From the NCBI GenBank assembly GCA_015501055.1, contig JADNYV010000003.1, forward strand, positions 310,001-374,000: a stretch of DNA of 64,000 nt, in the 5' to 3' direction. This document shows positions 45,766-59,974 of this stretch, one piece after another. The position numbers and the translations under genes are program-made. Numbering within the stretch: the stretch's first letter is position 1; each line of letters opens with the position of its first letter. Under the pieces are notes generated by a model. The model was not told the origin of the DNA. It searched no databases and was given only the letters and a program-made list of their open reading frames with translations. This stretch comes from Mucidula mucida (Eukaryota; Basidiomycota; Agaricomycetes; Agaricales; Physalacriaceae).

Positions 45766-48096
45766 ATGGCAATAGCGCCTGCTTATCCATTACCACACGA
45801 AATCATGTACGCGATGCAGCCGACACCGTCCACCTCGACTTCCAGATATTCAGCTCCATCCAGGGGTCATTCAACAGCGACCACAGATGCGCAGCCCGCC
45901 GCTCCCTACTCCCTCCGTTCATCGTCGTCAACAATAGATGTCGCCTCGTCTTTCACCTCATTTCCCCAGCCATCCTTGTACGCTTCCGCCAACGCGTCGC
46001 GGGCGAAGGAACCACTTACCCCGCCCTTGACGGGTGCATTTGAGCGCAAAAAGCTTCCGGAGGCCTACTACTTGTCGCATCCGACGGCGGCGGCGGCGGG
46101 TCTACATCCGCAACATTCCGACCTGTCATATCGACACCAGACTCTGCCCTCTCTGGCCCAATTTGATAGACAAATATCCGCGCGCCATCTGGCCAGCCCA
46201 CGTAAGCTTCTCTTTCATATTCTTCATTTTTCTTGCGGACTGATGGGTCTGGCCAGTCACCCCTCCCAACGACGATCCTCAGTTCGATTCTCACGCTACC
46301 CAGCAATCTCAGCGTTATTCACCCGTGGCCCAAGTCTCTATACAAAAGCCTGCGCTTGAGCCGCCTGTTTTCGCCGATATAACCATCGATTGGCGCGAGG
46401 CGCGGTCGGCGCGTTTTATTGCCGAAAAGACGTGTGAGATGATTTGCTACTTATGGTTCGCGACGCCCTCTCTCGACTCCACCATGTCTTCCCCTCAGCA
46501 CAACCGCAGTCGACCCACCCCGTTGCAGCTTGTGGCTACCTCGAGCTTTGTTTACTTCATGCAAAAACTACTCGAGACCACCCAGGTTTCTCATTCCGTC
46601 ATCGTACTCTCGCTCCATTATATCTGGAGGTTGAAGGATCGCAATGACAGAATATGGCGAGAACGGGTAGCCTCGGCGTCGGACAGTGATTCAGAGAACG
46701 CCAGGGACAGCGAGGCTCAACCTGGGAGTGAATTCAGAATTGCTGTAGCTGGCATGATGATGGCTAATAAGTTTTTGGACGAGTACGTTCTTTATATTGA
46801 ATATCTGACTTGCAGCTCATGTCTGTCTTTCAGCAATACTTACACAAATCGGACATGGTCCGACGTCTCCGGCATCTCCTTGACCGAGATAAACCGCATG
46901 GAACGGGAGTTCCTACTTGGCGTGGATTTCAATTTGTATGTTGACAAGCGAACGTACGAGAAATGGCTGTGGATGTTGAAGGGCCTCGTTTCTGCGAAGG
47001 AGAAGGAGAAAGGCGCACTACGCGCTCGTCGCCATCGCCCTCTTGATAAGAAGAAGGTGTCTGGTAGTCCGACGGCCCCACCAAAAATCGACCGGGTACG
47101 GGCCAGGAGTACAAGTCCGCACCGCATTCTACCTCCCCCTCACCCCTCCCAATTACCTCCACTTCAGATACCGATGACATTTGAGACGCCTCCGAAGACA
47201 GGAAAGCGTACGGCAGAAGCCGCTTTCTCACCAACGCAGACGTCCTTTGGTGATGCACCCCAGATCAAGAGGGTTCGTCAGACCCTGCCCAGGATCTCGA
47301 CCGCCGTCCATTCCTACTATGGAGGGGACCCTTCGCCTCTCGAGAGATTTTCCAAGATGTCGATCTCGTCACCAGCATATACGCCTTCTACTTCATCCGT
47401 TAGCGGGTACTCTTCTAAAACGTCTCCAATGGTGCTAGATCATGTTGACACTGCACGGGCATATTCACGACCCGAGACTTTGGTTTCTGCATACACAATG
47501 GGGGACAGACGTGAGGTTGTGCCTGAGGTTTGTCTTTCGTGAACATTTGCCCACCTGTTTGTTGACTTTGACAGCACCTTTACTTCTATACCCTCGCAGG
47601 AGCTACAGAGGACGGAAAGCGCCAACGATTGCGGTATCATCACCCTACTGCATCTTCCTATCCCGTTCAGCCCTCGCAAGGTCAAACATTCGACTCGTCG
47701 ACAACATGGACGCCGGTGTATCCCACACCATCGGTATACTCGTGGCGACCAACGCAAAGTGCCTCGACCTCACCCATGGACCTTGACGTAGGGATTGAAC
47801 TCCCGCCTCTCGATCGGCCCCCAGCTCTTGTACAATCCGTACAGCCGCCACAGTTGCAGCATCCCCAACCGCAACACCCTCTTCTCCCTGCGCCTAGTCC
47901 AAACCATCACAAAAGGACAAAGTATGAAGAGTCGCCCATTCATGCGCCCTTCGCGAATGCTGGTCCCCCGGGCGTCGCATTCTATCAGCAACCTTCTTCC
48001 TCCCTACAATCATCGTCAGGGTACTCGTATTATGGATCACATACTACGCCAACGAGGTTTACGCCATATCAATATGGCTGGCACCGTCGCCCGTGA
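45766..48096 (+). CDS. Pho85-type (PCL/Pho80) cyclin
   Basis: Cyclin partner of a Pho85/Cdk5-type kinase. Exons 45766-46201, 46257-46782, 46834-47510 and 47600-48096 sum to 711 residues. A Ser/Thr/Pro-rich N-terminus of ~200 residues precedes a cyclin fold with FIAEKTCEMICYLWF, PTPLQLVATSSFVYFMQKLL, HSVIVLSLHYIWRLKDR, RIAVAGMMMANKFLDDNTY, and the typical SLTEINRMEREFLLGVDFNLYV. A long tail rich in Ser, Pro, Gln, Tyr follows (about 390 residues), perhaps regulatory. The donor of intron 3 (C|GTGAGG at 47511) rather than the nearer GAG|GTTTGT gives the only frame that joins the tail. Confidence 0.88.
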
Positions 48097-48624
48097 CCGT
48101 TCTTGATTCTTTCAACACCCTTCTTCTTCTATGTTCATGTTTATGCTTTACGATCCGTCGCTAGGACGTCTCCATAATTTCCATCTGGCAACATACTTAC
48201 CCCTCATACCTCCTCACACTCTTACTTATTTTGCATTGCAATTCGTTACAGTTAAAGCACCTCAATTGGACCCTTATCCATCACATCAATGTACACTTAC
48301 AAGTCGTTTTATCGTTTAATAGGTAGTTAGCTACATACATGAGCCAAACATTAATATTGCCGATATCCGCTGAATCCATGACGAATGAGTAATCTCGACT
48401 TCCTCGGACTCGTCAATGAATGACGCCACATCGCTCTAAAGGCTCATAACAACCGATGTTGGTTATATAATTTGATGGCTGAAAGACTTCAAAGGCGACT
48501 CATTCGTTGTCTGCAGACTTACGACGATATGGGATAGAGCTGATGTTGTCGATATCATTAACAGGAATACATACTCCAGAATTACGCATAGCGATATAGC
48601 AAACAGTGTCCGTCGCACAGATAC
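48097..48624. other. Convergent 3' region, cyclin / O-mannosyltransferase
   Basis: 528 bases between two 3' ends with AT-rich runs; nothing recognisable. Confidence 0.35.
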
Positions 48625-51427
48625 CTAATTATTGTATATATTCCAACTCTGCTCAAAACGTTAGAAGACGAGGACAAACCGATGCTCAAGTCACTCACTT
48701 TGCGCCACTGTAACCCTTTATGGTCTGCGATAGGACCGTCGATACCAAAGGCAACACCGCGGAACCACCAGAAGGTCAGAACGATGACGGAAGATATGAC
48801 TCCAAAAGCAATCATTTTCTTTTGATTCGTTAGTCGCTTCGAGGAAAATATGAAATGGTCCAGAAGATGTCCGAACATCAGAACGGAGAAGTACAGTGTT
48901 GGCAACTGCAAAAGAAGACCATCAATAAGTGGTGTACGACATTTGTAAAAAGGAGAGAGACGGACATAGTGATGGACGTAGGTAACCCGCCCCATAATGA
49001 GGAACGGTACTGCACGAAATGTGTCAGTGAGATCCGTGAGATTTGTAAATGACGCACCGTAATGTAAAGCCCATCCCAGGAATGCAATCTTGGACACGTA
49101 TAAGAAGTGTTCCCATTCCCGCGACTCCATGTCAATGTACTTCCTCTGACTCCGTAGTATATACACCCCGGTCGAGAGAATCGCGACAATCAAGCTGAGA
49201 GAACTGCCCCACCATATGACCGGCGTTCCCATAAGATAATACTTGATCTGGTTGTCGCCCCAACCACACATCCTTAAACCAAGATGAAGGAACGGCCAAT
49301 CAAAAGGTTTCGATGCCAAAATGTCTTCCTTGTCGGGATCTGGGACAAGGGCATTATTCGAGGTCATCATCGCGACGTTGAGATGCCAGAAGTCCCGTAA
49401 GAAGGGAGACTTATAGAACTTGGCGTCTCCCGCGGGCACTGCATATCCCGTCAGGATGGGAACCAAAATCAGAATAGAAAAAGTACGCACATCGATCGTT
49501 CCAATGGCTCTCGACGTTCCAATACGTGTGAACATCTTTTGGATCGTTATCGTTTGTGCAGCTGACTTCGATTTGTTTGAAGCCCCATTGCGGTAAAACA
49601 GCGTTCGCCGCACGCAAGTAGCATCCTAAGTTCTTGTGTTTAAATCTCAGCCGCGTCGTCAGCGAGTGAATTTTATCAACATGTTCCTTGCTGCCTCGAT
49701 TGGTGTCATCCACAACTTCCACAACCCAATAGTCGTGGAAGTCACCAACAGTCTCATTCCCATAACACGACACTTCGTGATTGAGCTTCGAAATGGGTGC
49801 CGGAATGTTGTGCGAATGAAGGTTTCTTGTAGTCGGGGCGTGGCTTAGTCGGATTACGTCGCCATCCTGCAAGAACTGCAATGGTCCGTTGGGGTTGTAG
49901 CTTGGCTTGTCCCAAGGTGGGAGAAGGACCCATTGGTTGTTATCATCCTTGTAATGGTAGCAGGTAACCTGCTGCTGAGAAGATCCTACGGGATATGTCT
50001 GTACGTGTGAATGGAGCAGCCCACCGCCGTATCCAACATTCTTCAAAGTGACTTTCGACCCGATGGCAATCTCCAGGGGATTGCGTTTGAAGTCATTGCC
50101 AATCAGATTCGCCTGGAACAAGGAGCTCATTTGAGCGTCGCCGGGCCCCGAATGGTTCAGGACCATGAAGTGAATTTTGAACGATGTCATGAAAACGAGG
50201 ATCGGGAGGACGATAAGACACGCTATACGAGCACCCCAGTGTTTCAATTGATCTCGCTGAAGACATCAGTAACAAAATATTGGCGAAAACATTCTTTCGG
50301 ACGTACAACAGGCATTTTCAGATCACCGAATTTATCCCAGAGGTCCTCAATAGTGTATAATCCGACAAGCGCCGTGACGAAAAGACCAACCATCTTGACC
50401 GATGTAACCCACCCGATTGAAAGACCGGTCATCGTAAGCCATAGCCACCAGTCGAAGGAGAACGGTCTGACCACAGATTAGTTTATGTACATTAGAAGTG
50501 AAGTAACACCCTACTGGTACTGCTGATTGTGGAATTTCGTCAGGCAGAAGACGGTCAAGAAGGTGAAGAAGAGCAGCATGGAATCCAGAAGAATGAAGCG
50601 TGATATACACAGCCAGCCAACGTCTGAAGAATCGTGAGTAAATATACAGCGTTGTTTTACCTAGAACGAACCCAAAAGAACCATCAGTGCAACCAAATGG
50701 CAAGCCCACTGAGTCATGCCTAGCTCGACAGCGGTGTACCAACCTAGCGGCACCATTGCCACGCCAAACGTGGCCATAATGACACGCATAGCGACGTAGG
50801 GCACGGTATCCGGGTATTGAACACCGCTCTTGAACTCGAAGGAGCCATCGTAGCCTGCCAGCAGGCCAGCTAACCCGACAAGCATCTTTCCCAGTGGCGG
50901 GTGCACGTCGAAATAGAATTCGCGCTTGAGGTAGTGAGACCCAAATTTGCCGAAATGGGCCTCATCCCAAACGACAACATTGGCCCATCCAATTTTGTGG
51001 TAGCGTGTGTAGCAGGAGAGAAGGGTGTAAACGACGGGAGGAATGTGTTCAAGGTTTTGTAGGAGAAACTCGCGCTGCAAGAGAATTAGGGTTGACTGAG
51101 ATCCTTGAGAATGAAACTCACGATGGATGTTGGAGGTGGTAGTGGCGCCTGTCTGGCTCGTCCACCTCCCATGCCAGTGCGCGTCTGGCGTAATTTATGA
51201 TAGACATCCTTGCCTTCGTCGTCGTGCATCATTAACTCCGGGATGTCGTATACATCGCCGTCAACATTGGGCCCTTTCGTACGTCGGTGACGGGCCTTTT
51301 CTTCCATATGATAGAGGGGTAGCTGCTCGGCCTGGGTGGTGCTAGAGGGATACGAAACCTCTTCAAAGTCTGAGGAAAGAGGCGAATCTGGATCCGACGC
51401 GCCAAAGTTGAGGACCACTGCAGGCAT
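48625..51427 (-). CDS. Protein O-mannosyltransferase (PMT2 type)
   Basis: Dolichyl-phosphate-mannose protein O-mannosyltransferase (GT39) in the ER membrane; starts O-mannosylation of secreted proteins. N-terminus MPAVVLNFGASDPD, a cytosolic stretch, then a transmembrane N-domain with VVWDEAHFGKFGSHYLK (catalytic Asp-Glu loop), FDVHPPLGKMLVGLAGLL and SRFILLDSMLLFF. The lumenal loop carries MIR motifs (GSKVTLKNVGYGGGLLHSH; RLRFKHKNLGCYL). The C-domain has LNVAMMTSNNALVPDPDK, ASKPFDWPFLHLGLRMCGWG and VYILRSQRKYIDMESRE, ending WNIYNN from a small last exon (stop at 48625-48627). PMT2 rather than PMT1/PMT4 is suggested by the WDEAHFGKFG and MMTSNNAL blocks, recalled from family patterns, so subfamily is moderate confidence. 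Confidence 0.88.
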
Positions 51428-51647
51428 TCAGCTGGGCCCTATAAACGAGTGTCTCTGGGCGCTGTCGGCCGTGTCAAGAGAAGCGGGAATTCGGTTGTTG
51501 GTCGCCGTGCAGGACGTTGAGTTGAGGGTAGTTGAGACTCCGCAGCTGGCCACGTCGCCGGCTGATGGTGATCGAACTTGGTGATCGTTCCGAACCTTTA
51601 CCACAAAATGTACGGCGTTCCTTCTTCAAGCATTACCCTTCGTGTCT

Positions 51648-51675
51648 ACTTCACCACCACCACCACCACCACCAG
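51648..51675. repeat. (CAC)n microsatellite
   Basis: Nine tandem cac/acc trinucleotides in the divergent spacer between the PMT gene (start 51427) and the next minus-strand gene's 3' end. Non-coding; of no evident function. Confidence 0.7.
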
Positions 51676-51719
51676 TAAATTGTAACTGGGCTTGCTTGTA
51701 CTCGGCAAAAACTCTAAGA

Positions 51720-52418
51720 CTACACACTTTCAATATCCTCCATTTTGCGCGCTGCTCTCACTCCGATTCCCGACAAATTTCCCGAGTCTGATTCCTTCAG
51801 CTCGCGGAATTTGTCCTTCCAGTAATTCCATCTTGCCACACTGTAACCCGCTGCACCCTCCCATTTCGGGCCGCCTCTTGTAGCCTGACTCCCTTTCGCG
51901 TCATGGAGTGAAAGGTCATACATTCGTTTTCCAGCGTATTCGATCCACGCTGCTGCGGCAGAAACTTGCGAGCCCACATCCTGATTGGACTTATCGTCCG
52001 TCTCCAAAGCCGTTCGCATCGCCCAGATGCCAAAATTATCTAGATCAAGGACACCTGCGGCGGTAAGACGCGCTGCGAAAGCATTTATCGTCGTCCAGTC
52101 CTCTCTCCCTGGACCCGAGGTATTCCATAACTCTCTGATTAACATCCCAAGTGGGACTAGCTCAGACCAGGCGCGCTTCGGGGAGGGAGTGATTTTCAAG
52201 CAATTTAGCAAGGACACTATGTTATCGAGGCTCGCGGAGTCTGGGGAGAATGTACGCATGCGAGCAATGACGGCTTCGAATATGGTGAAGCGCGCATTTT
52301 CGTCGTCTGAAGCTGACGCTGTAGAGTCCACGATATTGGTGAGCGACTGGGCCGTCTCCTGAGCAGAGGTTTTGGACTCTAAATAGTCATCGATAAGCGC
52401 TGACAACGAGACGGTCAT
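51720..52418 (-). CDS. DUF3632-like fungal protein
   Basis: Single-exon gene of 232 residues from MTVSLSALIDDYLES to EDIESV. It is alpha-helical by composition, with NAFAARLTAAGVLDLDNFGIWAMRTALE and WIEYAGKRMYDL as the most characteristic stretches. I recall such stretches in the DUF3632 family of fungal proteins; no molecular role is known. No signal peptide, membrane segment or Cys cluster. An in-frame ATG at 52496 adds 26 residues; the downstream start was preferred because it begins the conserved-looking part. Confidence 0.65.
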   Translation of the reverse strand: MTVSLSALIDDYLESKTSAQETAQSLTNIVDSTASASDDENARFTIFEAVIARMRTFSPDSASLDNIVSLLNCLKITPSPKRAWSELVPLGMLIRELWNTSGPGREDWTTINAFAARLTAAGVLDLDNFGIWAMRTALETDDKSNQDVGSQVSAAAAWIEYAGKRMYDLSLHDAKGSQATRGGPKWEGAAGYSVARWNYWKDKFRELKESDSGNLSGIGVRAARKMEDIESV

Positions 52419-52891
52419 GGTGCGGTCCGAAGGTGTAACTGGACTGACAAGCCTCAATTGCCACCATGACGTATCGTTGTACACGAGGCATGTCATTCAG
52501 AGGCCGCATATGGGACAAGCAAACGTGCCACATGTACGTAGAGATGACTTCCGGTGCCATGCTTCTGTGCGTTGATAACTGAATAAAAAGTGTCCAAAAG
52601 TGGCTCGCACTATTAAAGTTAGCCACCGCTGCTAATGCATGCCGGAGGTTCGTAACACGATCTCACTACCAGCAACCAGCTCTTATTGACTTTCATTGTC
52701 TCGAGACACCTTCACGTCCATGTGATCTTCTTCATGCGATACACGTTCTTCTCTCCGATGCACGCTCATGTCCATCAAGGTATACCCATGCGTCGTCCTC
52801 GGCTTATCTCATTGTGCCCGGGTACAGAATTCACGCATATATAAAGCAGAAATTAAGGCTAGATTGAGGCAGCCTAGTCAAGGTCGTGAAC

Positions 52892-53448
52892 ATGGTCCAG
52901 TTTTCCTTCGTCTTTATCACTTCTGTTCTCGCCACTTTTGCAACCGCGTCTCCGTTGGCCAGACGTGCATGGCCTTCTGGCAGCGTCACTTGCGGTAGCA
53001 ACGTCTACTCCCTCGCACAGGTGAAATCTGCCACAACGGCAGGCTACGCCCAGATCGACAGCCCCATTGGCAGCAGTGAGTCGCGGGTTTCCTTGGTTGT
53101 AGTTCGAATGACAATCGTCGCGAACAGATAGCTACCCGCACACCTTCAACAACTACGAGGGTTTAAGCATGTGGTGCAGCGGAGAGTCCGATTACAACGA
53201 GGTGCACGAGGCCGTTTTTGACCTTGTTTCGATAACTGATACGGAGTCAACAGTGGCCCATTTTGACTAGTGGAACCTACTCTGGTGATTCTCCCGGAGC
53301 TGACCGAGTCGTGTTCTCTGACAACGGAATCTACTGCGCGTACGTTTTGTGTCCTTTATGTTCAGCATCACCTTTTCATATGCTAATTAGTGTCATTACC
53401 CATACCGGTGCTTCTGGAAACAACTTCGTTTCATGCGCGGGCGACTAG
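52892..53448 (+). CDS. Secreted guanyl-specific ribonuclease, RNase T1 family
   Basis: Extracellular RNase cutting 3' of guanosine. Exons 52892-53075, 53128-53201, 53254-53339 and 53391-53448 sum to 133 residues: a signal peptide [25 protein letters not shown] and a ~105-residue mature enzyme, the normal size. Catalytic residues of T1 are all in place: Tyr-His in [10 protein letters not shown], Glu in NEWPIL, Arg in PGADRVVF and His in [12 protein letters not shown]. The Cys pattern (VTCGS ... ISC-like, C at FVSCAGD) fits the family disulfide. A likely nutritional or defence RNase; complete. Confidence 0.95.
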
Positions 53449-53705
53449 ATTGTTATGCCTTGTAAATGTCCATTTGTATCGAATCTTTGTAAGTACGGCG
53501 GCATGAATGAAGCAGAAATATCATTGCCGTGACCCAGTCAACGTGACTGAGCGATCTGCCTTGCTGCAACTCGTACCATCACCATGAGCATCTTGAGACC
53601 ATCATTCTATCCTGTTTACGCTTCCAACACAAAACAAGACTGCTCAAGTATTGGAACCATTCACTTCTTATTGGTGGATCTGTGATCTATCTTACTGAAC
53701 ATGAG
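53449..53705. other. Short intergenic region
   Basis: 257 bases with nothing recognisable; it should contain the promoter of the small Cys-motif gene. Confidence 0.3.
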
Positions 53706-54360
53706 ATGTGGCCCGTCTGCCCCACTTGCGATACGCCTCTGGTTCCGTATCTTCAACTAGACGTATCTTCTATGAACACCCCGGAGGAGCTACGTGGATT
53801 GATAGCTCACGTCAAGGCTCCAGAAGACTCTCTCATGACGATGCTGTAGCTCTTTACGTGTCGTACACCAGACTGTTTTGCTGTGGCAACGAATTACTCA
53901 ACAAACACACGATCCTTGCTCCTGCGTGTTGCAGACGTGCCAAAGGATGCGACTTGCACCCACGAAGATCTCTCGTTGAGAGCGCAGCGTGTCGAGGCGC
54001 AAGCCACGGTTGAAAAACTCGACGACGTGTTCTTACCTGTGCGCTTAGTGCAGAATTGGGTGGCTGGCAAGGAAGAGACACTACATGAAGAGCTCATGTG
54101 GGACCAGGATGATTCAGAGGAATTCTATGCGACTCACGAGCCTGGACATGGTTTGAAGTTACTTGGCCATACGATACGAGGTGCTTGATAACTTTGCCGA
54201 AGTTTAACTTGACTTGACTCTGAGAGATCTCACAGGCAAATTCTTCTGTTCGGAAGACAGCTTCCCGCAACCCGGTCAGCACAATCACTTGAGCTGGAGT
54301 TAGGCAGTATATCTGATGAGTGGGACGAGGACGAGGCTCTTGGAATTGTGCGTCTTTCAT
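53706..54360 (+). CDS. Small Cys-motif protein, possible PDCD2- or DUF1963-like fragment
   Basis: I do not recognise it with confidence. From MWPVCPTCDTPLVPYLQLD the frame meets TAG after MTML; a possible 39-base intron (GTCAAG...CTGTAG, about 53812-53850) removes it and joins to LFTCRTPDCFAVATNY, placing CxxC and CxxxxC around a 'LQLD...HLFTCR' pattern that recalls zinc-binding domains of PDCD2/TSR4-like or DUF1963 proteins. The frame then continues VPKDATCTHEDLSLRAQ and HEPGHGLKLLGHTIRG, where a second intron (about 54180-54236) leads to GKFFCSEDSF. The end of the gene is uncertain. A truncated copy of a larger gene is possible. Confidence 0.4.
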
Positions 54361-54844
54361 GGTAGAAATAAATAGACTGGTGGCTCATTGAAACAGATGG
54401 GAACCATAGGAAACCTTTGGATTGAGCAACGGCTCTCCATCCCGAAATCTTGCAGTCGACCATGAGTGGTGATTGGTAACGACCGAAGGATGGCTGATAT
54501 CGGATGAACCAGGGACTTTGGCACTATTATAGTTTCGCATCTACTTCTCACACTTCTCGTCCTGTATAACTTTAGCTTAGCTTTTGAACACTCGCCGGGC
54601 CGGTATCCGCTTTAGCTATGACGCACGATCTGCGTCTTATTCTTGTCCTCATTCAAAGTCGTCTCTCAGCATCTGGCCTCATCTAACGACCTCTCCCAGG
54701 CTAATTCTCGGAGAGATTCGGATCCATCAACCTGTGGAACGTTCGACGACGTTACACGTTCTATACCATCCGATAATCGTTCCATATCTGGCGCTTTGCT
54801 CAGAAAATACCTCATTGCCATCCTTATAAACGCGTCTCGACCCC
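54361..54844. promoter_or_regulatory. Upstream region of TPS1
   Basis: 484 bases. A dimeric heat-shock-like pair GAAcgTTC lies at 54737-54744. A TATAAA at 54825-54830 is only 15 bases before the ATG, too near to be a usual TATA box. No CCCCT stress elements seen. Confidence 0.4.
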
Positions 54845-56524
54845 ATGGCACACGCAGATTCCCCAAACATGGACGTCAAGCAAAGCGGCCATCTAGTCGT
54901 CGTCTCCAACCGTCTCCCCATCACCATTAACAAGGATGCGCATGGGGAGTACCACTTCAAAATGTCCTCGGGCGGTCTCGTCTCAGCCCTCAGCGGCTTC
55001 AAAAAGTCGCTCAACTTTACCTGGATCGGGTGGCCGGGCTTCTTCATCCCTGTCAAGGATCGGCCGATTGTCGACAAGCGCCTCATGGAGGAGTATTCGT
55101 GCCAGGCCGTCTACCTCGACGACGACGTGGCGGATCGCCACTACAACGGCTTCTCCAACTCTATCCTCTGGCCCCTGTTCCACTATCACCCAGGCGAGAT
55201 GAACTTTGACGAGGAGAATTGGCTCGCGTACCGTCAAGCGAACCTTCTCTTCGCTGAAGCCGTCAAGCTCCAGCTTCAACCTGGATCTATGGTGTGGGTC
55301 CAGGACTACCATCTTATGCTTCTTCCGATGTTGCTCCGCGGCTTGATCGATGGTGTGCAGAACGGCAGCAACTACACGCAGACCGAGTTGTCTAAAATTA
55401 CAGAGGGCATGGAAGCAGACGAATTCTCATCGCGCCCAGCCGTTACCGTCCCTGGAATCAAAATCGGTTTCTTCCTCCACACGCCATTTCCAAGTAGCGA
55501 GATTTACAGGTGAGATCTTGTTATCTTCTCTCTTACACGCACTCATCGACATACTTTAGAATTCTCCCCGTTCGACGCGAAATTCTTCTTGGCATCCTGT
55601 ACTGTGATCTCATTGGTTTCCACACATACGACTACGCTCGTCACTTCCTGTCCTCATGCACACGTATTCTCAGTCTTCCCACCATGCCCAATGGCGTAGA
55701 ATTTGAAGGCCGTTTGGCTCATGTTGGCACCTTTCCCATCGGCATAGAGCCGGCTTCCTTTATACAGGTAAATTCGCTCTCTGATCTAGACTTGTCTGTT
55801 GTTAATCGGGCTTGTACAGAATCTACAGAAAGAGTCCGTGAAATCCCGCATCGGGCAGCTTGAGCAGCGCTTCGGAGGGGTCAAAGTCATTGTCGGCGTT
55901 GACCGCCTGGATTACATCAAAGGTGTTCCTCAGAAACTCCATGGGCTTGAACTCTTCCTTACCCAACATCCTGAGTGGATCGGCAAAGTTGTGCTCGTCC
56001 AGCTTGCCGTTCCCTCCCGACAGGATGTCGAGGAATACCAAAACCTCCGATCCACCGTCAACGAGCTTGTTGGGCGCATCAACGGTCGCTTTGGGACTGT
56101 TGAGTTCATGCCTATCCACTTTATGCACAAGAGCTTGCCCTTTGACGAGCTCTGTGCGCTCTACGCCGTTAGCGATGTCTGCCTCGTTTCGAGTACGCGC
56201 GACGGGATGAATCTTGTGTCGTACGAGTACATTGCGTGCCAACAAGAGAAGCAGGGTGTGATGATCCTCAGCGAGTTTGCGGGTGCCGCACAGAGTCTGA
56301 ATGGTTCAATCGTGGTGAACCCTTGGGACTCGCAGCAGGTTGCCGATGCTATTCACGAAGCTGTGACTATGGACGCAGATACCCGCGCGGAGAATCATCG
56401 CAAGCTGTTCAAATATGTGAACAAGTATTCGGCGTCGTTCTGGGGAAGCAGCTTCATCAAGGAGATGAGTAAGATTGATGTTACAGAGACGGAGACGACG
56501 AAGAGGGTCAATGGAGTCGCATAA
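54845..56524 (+). CDS. TPS1: Trehalose-6-phosphate synthase
   Basis: Makes trehalose-6-phosphate from UDP-glucose and glucose-6-phosphate (GT20), in the cytosol. Exons 54845-55509, 55560-55767 and 55820-56524 sum to 525 residues, the length of a stand-alone Tps1. Landmarks: LVVVSNRLPITI, MSSGGLVSALSGFKK, WIGWPGFFIP, NGFSNSILWPLFHYH, WVQDYHLMLLPMLLR, GFFLHTPFPSSEIYR, VDRLDYIKGVPQKL, the donor-sugar loop FMHKSLPFDELCALY, SDVCLVSSTRDGMNLVSYE. No phosphatase domain. Glucose-regulated or stress-induced expression is family knowledge, not seen here. Confidence 0.97.
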
Positions 56525-56850
56525 GATGTGAGCACAGAATTGAAGAGCTCATTCACTGTAAAACAAGATTCACATATTTTTAACGTTTACTTATACATGG
56601 AATGGGTAGCAGTCGTCGACGAAGGCTTTAGAATATATGTATGTACACTTTTGTAGTAATGTAAATATGAGTTCAACGGTAGAGCCACGAAGGGTCGAAC
56701 TCGTTCATCCGTGTTCTCCTCTGCACGGAATCCGGATTGCCTTATTGGGTTATGCTTCATTCAGTTTTTCGTTCGTCTCTGACTCGGTCTCTGTCACTTC
56801 ATCTCCAACCGCGATATCGAATACCTATCTACCTTCCAGCGACTCGAAAA

Positions 56851-59064
<2,214 letters not shown>

Positions 59065-59158
59065 ATCCAGTAGTGTACTCGTCATCGGTTCACATCTGTA
59101 GAATATTTCGTCGACTGCATGAGAACGAAGCCCGATTTATTACAAATACACCAATGTT

Positions 59159-59870
59159 CTACTCATTTACAAGTTCGCCAGCCGCGTTCAACTTTAGTTC
59201 CCGCACACCGTCCTTGTCCACAATCTTCACTTTATATGCGCTTGGGCTCACAACGAGACGCTTTGCGACTTCATCAACACATCGTTTGAGCGTCGCTAAT
59301 CCCTCCTCCAACGGTGCCTCTGGATCATGGTATCTACAAGAACGAGTCAGATGGTTGATTTTTGAGAGTGTGATAGCGTACCGATCGAGCAAACTGAGCA
59401 CAAAATAAGCGCCATAGCCGTGTGCAGCAAAGGGCACGTCCGTCATCGTGCCGAGGTAGTCTACCCAGTAGAGAAGGGGACGATGATCAGTCGTGTCGTA
59501 GCCACCAAGGAGAAGGTTGACCGAATACGGCTTGCGGGAACGGAGAGATTGGGCAAGGGAGCGGCGGATCCAGGATGCGGCTGCAGATGGGCGGAGAGGG
59601 TAGTTGTTGCGAATCTGGAAGAGGCGGATATTGCGCTCGACAAACTCTGAGAATTGGATTGTGTCGCCTGAGATAGTATGATTAAAGATGAGGAAGAGGA
59701 AAATGGGAAGGACACGGACCTGGTTCTCCAGAGTAGGCCATGAGAAGATGTGAGCTGAGGGCCTTGATGCGGTCCTCGTCGACTTTCATTTTTACGATGG
59801 AGCGGGCGGCGGTGGTGTCAGAGGCGACGATGACATAGCCCTTTCCGGTAATGGCGAAGGAAGTCTCCAT
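59159..59870 (-). CDS. PRE1: Proteasome subunit beta type 2 (beta 4)
   Basis: Non-catalytic beta 4 subunit of the 20S proteasome. Start METSFAITGKGYVIVASDTTAARS, with no N-terminal propeptide Thr, as expected of this inactive subunit. The rest reads MKVDEDRIKALSSHLLMAYSGEP, GDTIQFSEFVERNI, YSVNLLLGGYDTTDHRPLLYW, YHDPEAPLEEGLATLKRCVDE, and ends GELVNE. Three or four exons. It starts 104 bases from the divergent mS29 gene; a telo-box-like AACCCTAACC is in that gap. Confidence 0.94.
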
Positions 59871-59909
59871 GGTAGTAGTAAGAGGTCAACTCGCGTATAC
59901 GCGTCGCTG

Positions 59910-59921
59910 AACCCTAACCCC
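59910..59921. promoter_or_regulatory. Telo-box-like motif in the PRE1 / mS29 divergent promoter
   Basis: AACCCTAACCCC lies in the middle of the 104-base gap between the divergent starts at 59870 and 59975. Telo-boxes in promoters of translation and growth genes, bound by Tbf1-type factors, are known in several fungi; the role here is inferred from motif and position only. Confidence 0.5.
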
Positions 59922-59974
59922 GGTCACGATCCCTTTCGGTCGTTGCCGGAGTGCAATTCTTCTTCATAACCACA

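Noticed and set aside
51648..51675. Possible CRISPR-like or minisatellite array
   Set aside because: A simple (CAC)n microsatellite without spacers; the organism is a fungus.
54825..54830. TATAAA before TPS1
   Set aside because: Only 15 bases from the ATG, too close for a TATA box that directs a transcript including that start.
56685..56720. tRNA-like GGTCGAACTC stretch
   Set aside because: No matching acceptor stem, D arm or anticodon arm around it.
59914..59921. CCCTAACC as telomeric sequence
   Set aside because: A single copy in a divergent promoter; no array or chromosome end is visible.
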